From: Treponema sp. | Lineage (GTDB): Bacteria > Spirochaetota > Spirochaetia > Treponematales > Breznakiellaceae | Length of the DNA: 7,013 nucleotides | Direction: 5' to 3' | Assembly: GCA_031290325.1 (NCBI GenBank) | Contig: JAITNU010000063.1 | Location: 1 to 7,013 of the forward strand | In this document: piece by piece, positions 5,159 through 7,013 of the stretch | Layout of the letters: each line of letters opens with the position of its first letter | Position numbering within the stretch: position 1 is the stretch's first letter | Notes under the pieces: generated by a model | Databases searched by the model: none | Seen by the model: the letters and a program-made list of their open reading frames with translations, nothing else | Told to the model about the DNA's origin: nothing | Position numbers and translations under genes: made by a program

Positions 5159-5932
5159 ATGAAAAAGGTGTGTTTTATGGCGATCCTGGTTCTGTCCGCT
5201 GCGTTGCTCAGTGCCCAGGATGCGGCGGCTATCGTGGACGCCGCCCGGAACCGTATCCAGGCAGATACGGTTTCCACTCGTTCCCGCATGGTAATCACCG
5301 GCAAAGACGGTTCCACCACCGAGCGGCTCATGGATCAGTATTCCAAAGATGGTCCCCAGGGCAACAACCGGACTATCATCGTGTTCCAGAAACCTCCTGC
5401 CGTGGCCGGGACCCGGTTCCTCACCATTGAAAACCCCAAAAGCGCCGATGATCGCTGGATATTCCTCCCTAGTCTGGGCAAGGTACGCCGGATCGCCGCG
5501 TCAGAGGGTTCAGGCAGCTTCGTGGGAACCGACCTCTCCTACGACGATGTGTCCTCCGCCTCCCGTGATGTGAGCCTGGACAATCACCGGCTCCTCCGGG
5601 AGGAAACGCTGAACAGTAGCGCCTGCTATGTGATTGAGTCGATTCCCAAGGACAGCGGGTATCAATACTCCAGGATGGTGCAATGGATAGACAAAAGCAC
5701 CAGTGTTACCTACAGGATTGAGATGTACGACAAGAAGGGAACCCTGGTGAAGCGGCTGGAAATGGGGGCACTGAAAGACATACAGGGCAGGCTCACTCCA
5801 ACGCAAACAAAAATGACCACCCTCACCGCAAACACCTCTACCACGATCTATGTGGACATCATAAAATACGATGATCCTATCCCCGAGACGGTCTTCACCA
5901 CCCAGTACCTTGAAACCGGGAGAGCGCGATGA
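5159..5932 (+). CDS. Exported LolA-like outer membrane lipoprotein-sorting protein
   Basis: A 257-aa protein with an N-terminal signal peptide: M-K-K, hydrophobic core 5-17, probable cleavage L-S-A/Q after residue 19. No lipobox Cys follows, so it should be a soluble periplasmic protein. The mature part resembles the LolA-like family (PF17131-type, COG2834 group): V-F-Q-K-P-P-A-V-A-G-T-R-F-L (75-88), then D-R-W-I-F-L-P-S-L-G-K-V-R-R-I (98-112) and G-S-F-V-G-T-D-L-S-Y-D-D (119-130). These are the most recognisable family blocks. The family has an open half-barrel fold that holds acyl chains or lipids, so a carrier role between the inner-membrane exporter and the outer membrane is a reasonable inference. 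It is not LolA of the Lol pathway itself, since no lolCDE is nearby. It has a strong ribosome site, and its stop overlaps the next start as ATGA (5929-5932), implying translational coupling. Its frame is open upstream into the nine-A run at the exporter's end. Confidence 0.82.
   Translation: MKKVCFMAILVLSAALLSAQDAAAIVDAARNRIQADTVSTRSRMVITGKDGSTTERLMDQYSKDGPQGNNRTIIVFQKPPAVAGTRFLTIENPKSADDRWIFLPSLGKVRRIAASEGSGSFVGTDLSYDDVSSASRDVSLDNHRLLREETLNSSACYVIESIPKDSGYQYSRMVQWIDKSTSVTYRIEMYDKKGTLVKRLEMGALKDIQGRLTPTQTKMTTLTANTSTTIYVDIIKYDDPIPETVFTTQYLETGRAR
5918..5924 (+). promoter_or_regulatory. Ribosome binding site of the barrel gene inside the LolA-like gene
   Basis: GGGAGAG ends 4 nt before ATG 5929. 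It supports this start, and thus the ATGA overlap, over the later in-frame ATGs at 5968 and 5998, which would cut away the signal peptide's charged region. Confidence 0.65.
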
Positions 5933-7013
5933 TAGTGAGACGTGTTAGGGTACAGGGGTTTTGGCCCATGCTCAGGATAGGTTTGTTGGTACTGGGTATG
6001 GTGGCGCCGCTTGCGGCCCAGGAGGGGTTCGGATTTGGTGATGAAACCGAGGAGGCACCGGGGGGTTCCGGGGGGTTCTCCTTCATCTCCGGGGCCAGGG
6101 TGTCCGGGGAGGTTTCCGCCCAACTGTTAGGCTATGGGGATGATTTTACGTCGTCTGTCACCCTAAAGGAAACCACCCTGGGGGATGTGTTTTCTGGGAA
6201 GCTCAACTTCTCCGCCTCCGGGTCTAACGCCGAGGCGGTGATCAACTTGAACCTTGCCCCGGTATTTGACGGTTCCGCATCGCCGGTGGCCATTGACGAG
6301 GCATACCTCCGGGCCTATTTCGGGGGCTTCACCATTGAGGGGGGCTTGCGGAAACTCACCTGGGGCAAGGCGGATAGTCTCGGCCCCCTGGATGTGGTAA
6401 ACCCCCTGGACTATTCGGACCTCACCAGCATGACCGACATCATGGGCCGCAAGATAGCCCGGCCCATGATCCACGCTTCCTACAGCTTCGGTTCCTTCTC
6501 AAAGCTGGAAGGGGTCTTTGTACCCTGGTTTGAAGGGCACCGGTTTGCCCATGAGGGTCGTTGGGCACCGTCGCAGCTCACAACCTATCCCGAAGTAATC
6601 AGGAGTGGAATCGACGGTGCAATTCAGGGACTTCCTCCTCAAGTCGATACATTAGGAATACATGAGGATATTCTCACTGCCGATGGATTACAAAAAATAA
6701 ATGATCATTATGCGAATTTGGATATCCCATCTTTCTACCCTGAAACGTCCACGTTGAAATATGCCCAAGCAGGTCTCCGATTCACCACCACCATCGCTTC
6801 CTCGGATATCGGTGTGCAGTATTACTTTGGGAGACTGCCCCGGCCCGCTATAACTGTTACCGGCATGGACACGTTTCTGCAGAATCCCTATGGCATCACC
6901 CCCACCATCACCTATAACTGGTACCACCAAATCGGTCTGGACTACGCCCAGGTGATCGCCGGTTTCAACCTCCGCGCAGAACTAGCGGGCAATATCACTG
7001 GAGACAGCGCCGG
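5929..7013 (+). CDS. Outer-membrane beta-barrel protein, DUF1302-like, 3' end outside window
   Basis: Open from ATG 5929 to the window end (361 codons plus two bases, no stop). A signal peptide is evident: Arg-rich start (R4, R5, R7, R16), hydrophobic core about 17-26, likely cleavage A-P-L-A-A/Q after residue 30. A Gly/Glu-rich linker follows (31-50). The rest alternates hydrophobic and polar residues with aromatic and Gly-rich turns, as in transmembrane beta strands. The segment E-A-Y-L-R-A-Y-F (124-131), then W-G-K-A-D (145-149) and L-D-V-V-N-P-L-D-Y (154-162), resembles the first-strand motif of DUF1302-type outer-membrane proteins, which accompany MMPL exporters in other bacteria. It is third in the exporter operon, with translational coupling through ATGA, so an outer-membrane channel or receptor for the exported cargo is inferred. 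Residues about 215-270 are encoded by unusually AT-rich DNA (6571-6740) and look like a variable surface loop. The C-terminal strand cannot be seen. Confidence 0.68.
   Translation, partial: MIVRRVRVQGFWPMLRIGLLVLGMVAPLAAQEGFGFGDETEEAPGGSGGFSFISGARVSGEVSAQLLGYGDDFTSSVTLKETTLGDVFSGKLNFSASGSNAEAVINLNLAPVFDGSASPVAIDEAYLRAYFGGFTIEGGLRKLTWGKADSLGPLDVVNPLDYSDLTSMTDIMGRKIARPMIHASYSFGSFSKLEGVFVPWFEGHRFAHEGRWAPSQLTTYPEVIRSGIDGAIQGLPPQVDTLGIHEDILTADGLQKINDHYANLDIPSFYPETSTLKYAQAGLRFTTTIASSDIGVQYYFGRLPRPAITVTGMDTFLQNPYGITPTITYNWYHQIGLDYAQVIAGFNLRAELAGNITGDSA

Noticed and set aside
1843..5932. Aryl-polyene-type biosynthetic cluster (dehydratase, MMPL exporter and LolA-like protein together)
   Set aside because: No ketosynthase, acyl carrier protein, ketoreductase, acyltransferase or ammonia-lyase gene is in view. 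The dehydratase reads on the opposite strand and matches plain FabZ.
1..7013. CRISPR arrays, tRNA or rRNA genes, riboswitches, toxin-antitoxin pair
   Set aside because: No regularly spaced repeats, no cloverleaf-type sequence and no second small gene paired with the HTH gene were seen on either strand.

Overview
The window looks like chromosomal DNA from a spirochaete, most likely a member of the Treponema group with moderately high GC such as the termite-gut lineages. This is inferred from gene style: an HTH protein whose N-terminus reads W-E-R-V, and a three-gene envelope operon of RND/MMPL exporter, LolA-like protein and beta-barrel protein. No rRNA or other decisive marker is present, so the taxonomic call is tentative.

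Layout. Positions 1-1000 form an AT-richer accessory segment. It holds the 3' part of a small phage-repressor-type HTH regulator (5' end outside the window) and a single-gene REP-associated tyrosine transposase (RAYT/Y1_Tnp) element. The element is bounded by near-identical 14-bp copies of a GTGTC-N-GACAC palindrome. The left copy is also one arm of a hairpin with a T-run that could terminate the HTH transcript. The right copy encodes the last residues of the transposase. A gene-free stretch (1000-1121) follows, then a six-TM Pr6Pr-like membrane protein (1122-1835). It converges, with a 7-bp gap, on a minus-strand fabZ-type 3-hydroxyacyl-ACP dehydratase gene (1843-2298).

An intergenic region of about 200 bp (2299-2525) carries divergent promoter candidates. 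One serves fabZ, with a palindrome across its start codon; the other serves a rightward operon running off the window end. That operon comprises: (i) an 872-aa RND-superfamily MMPL exporter, start revised to GTG 2526; (ii) a 257-aa exported LolA-like protein, start revised to ATG 5159; (iii) a signal-peptide-bearing outer-membrane beta-barrel candidate of DUF1302-like style, which overlaps the previous gene by ATGA and is cut by the window end at 361 codons.

How the genes may work together. Inner-membrane RND pump, periplasmic LolA-like carrier and outer-membrane barrel resemble a trans-envelope route for a hydrophobic or lipid cargo; the cargo cannot be read from the sequence. The divergent FabZ adds a weak lipid-metabolism link. 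The most notable oddities are a nine-A run at the exporter stop codon whose -1 frame is open straight into the LolA-like gene, asymmetric TM4/TM10 motifs in the exporter, an AT-rich patch inside the barrel gene, and the palindrome-bounded RAYT.
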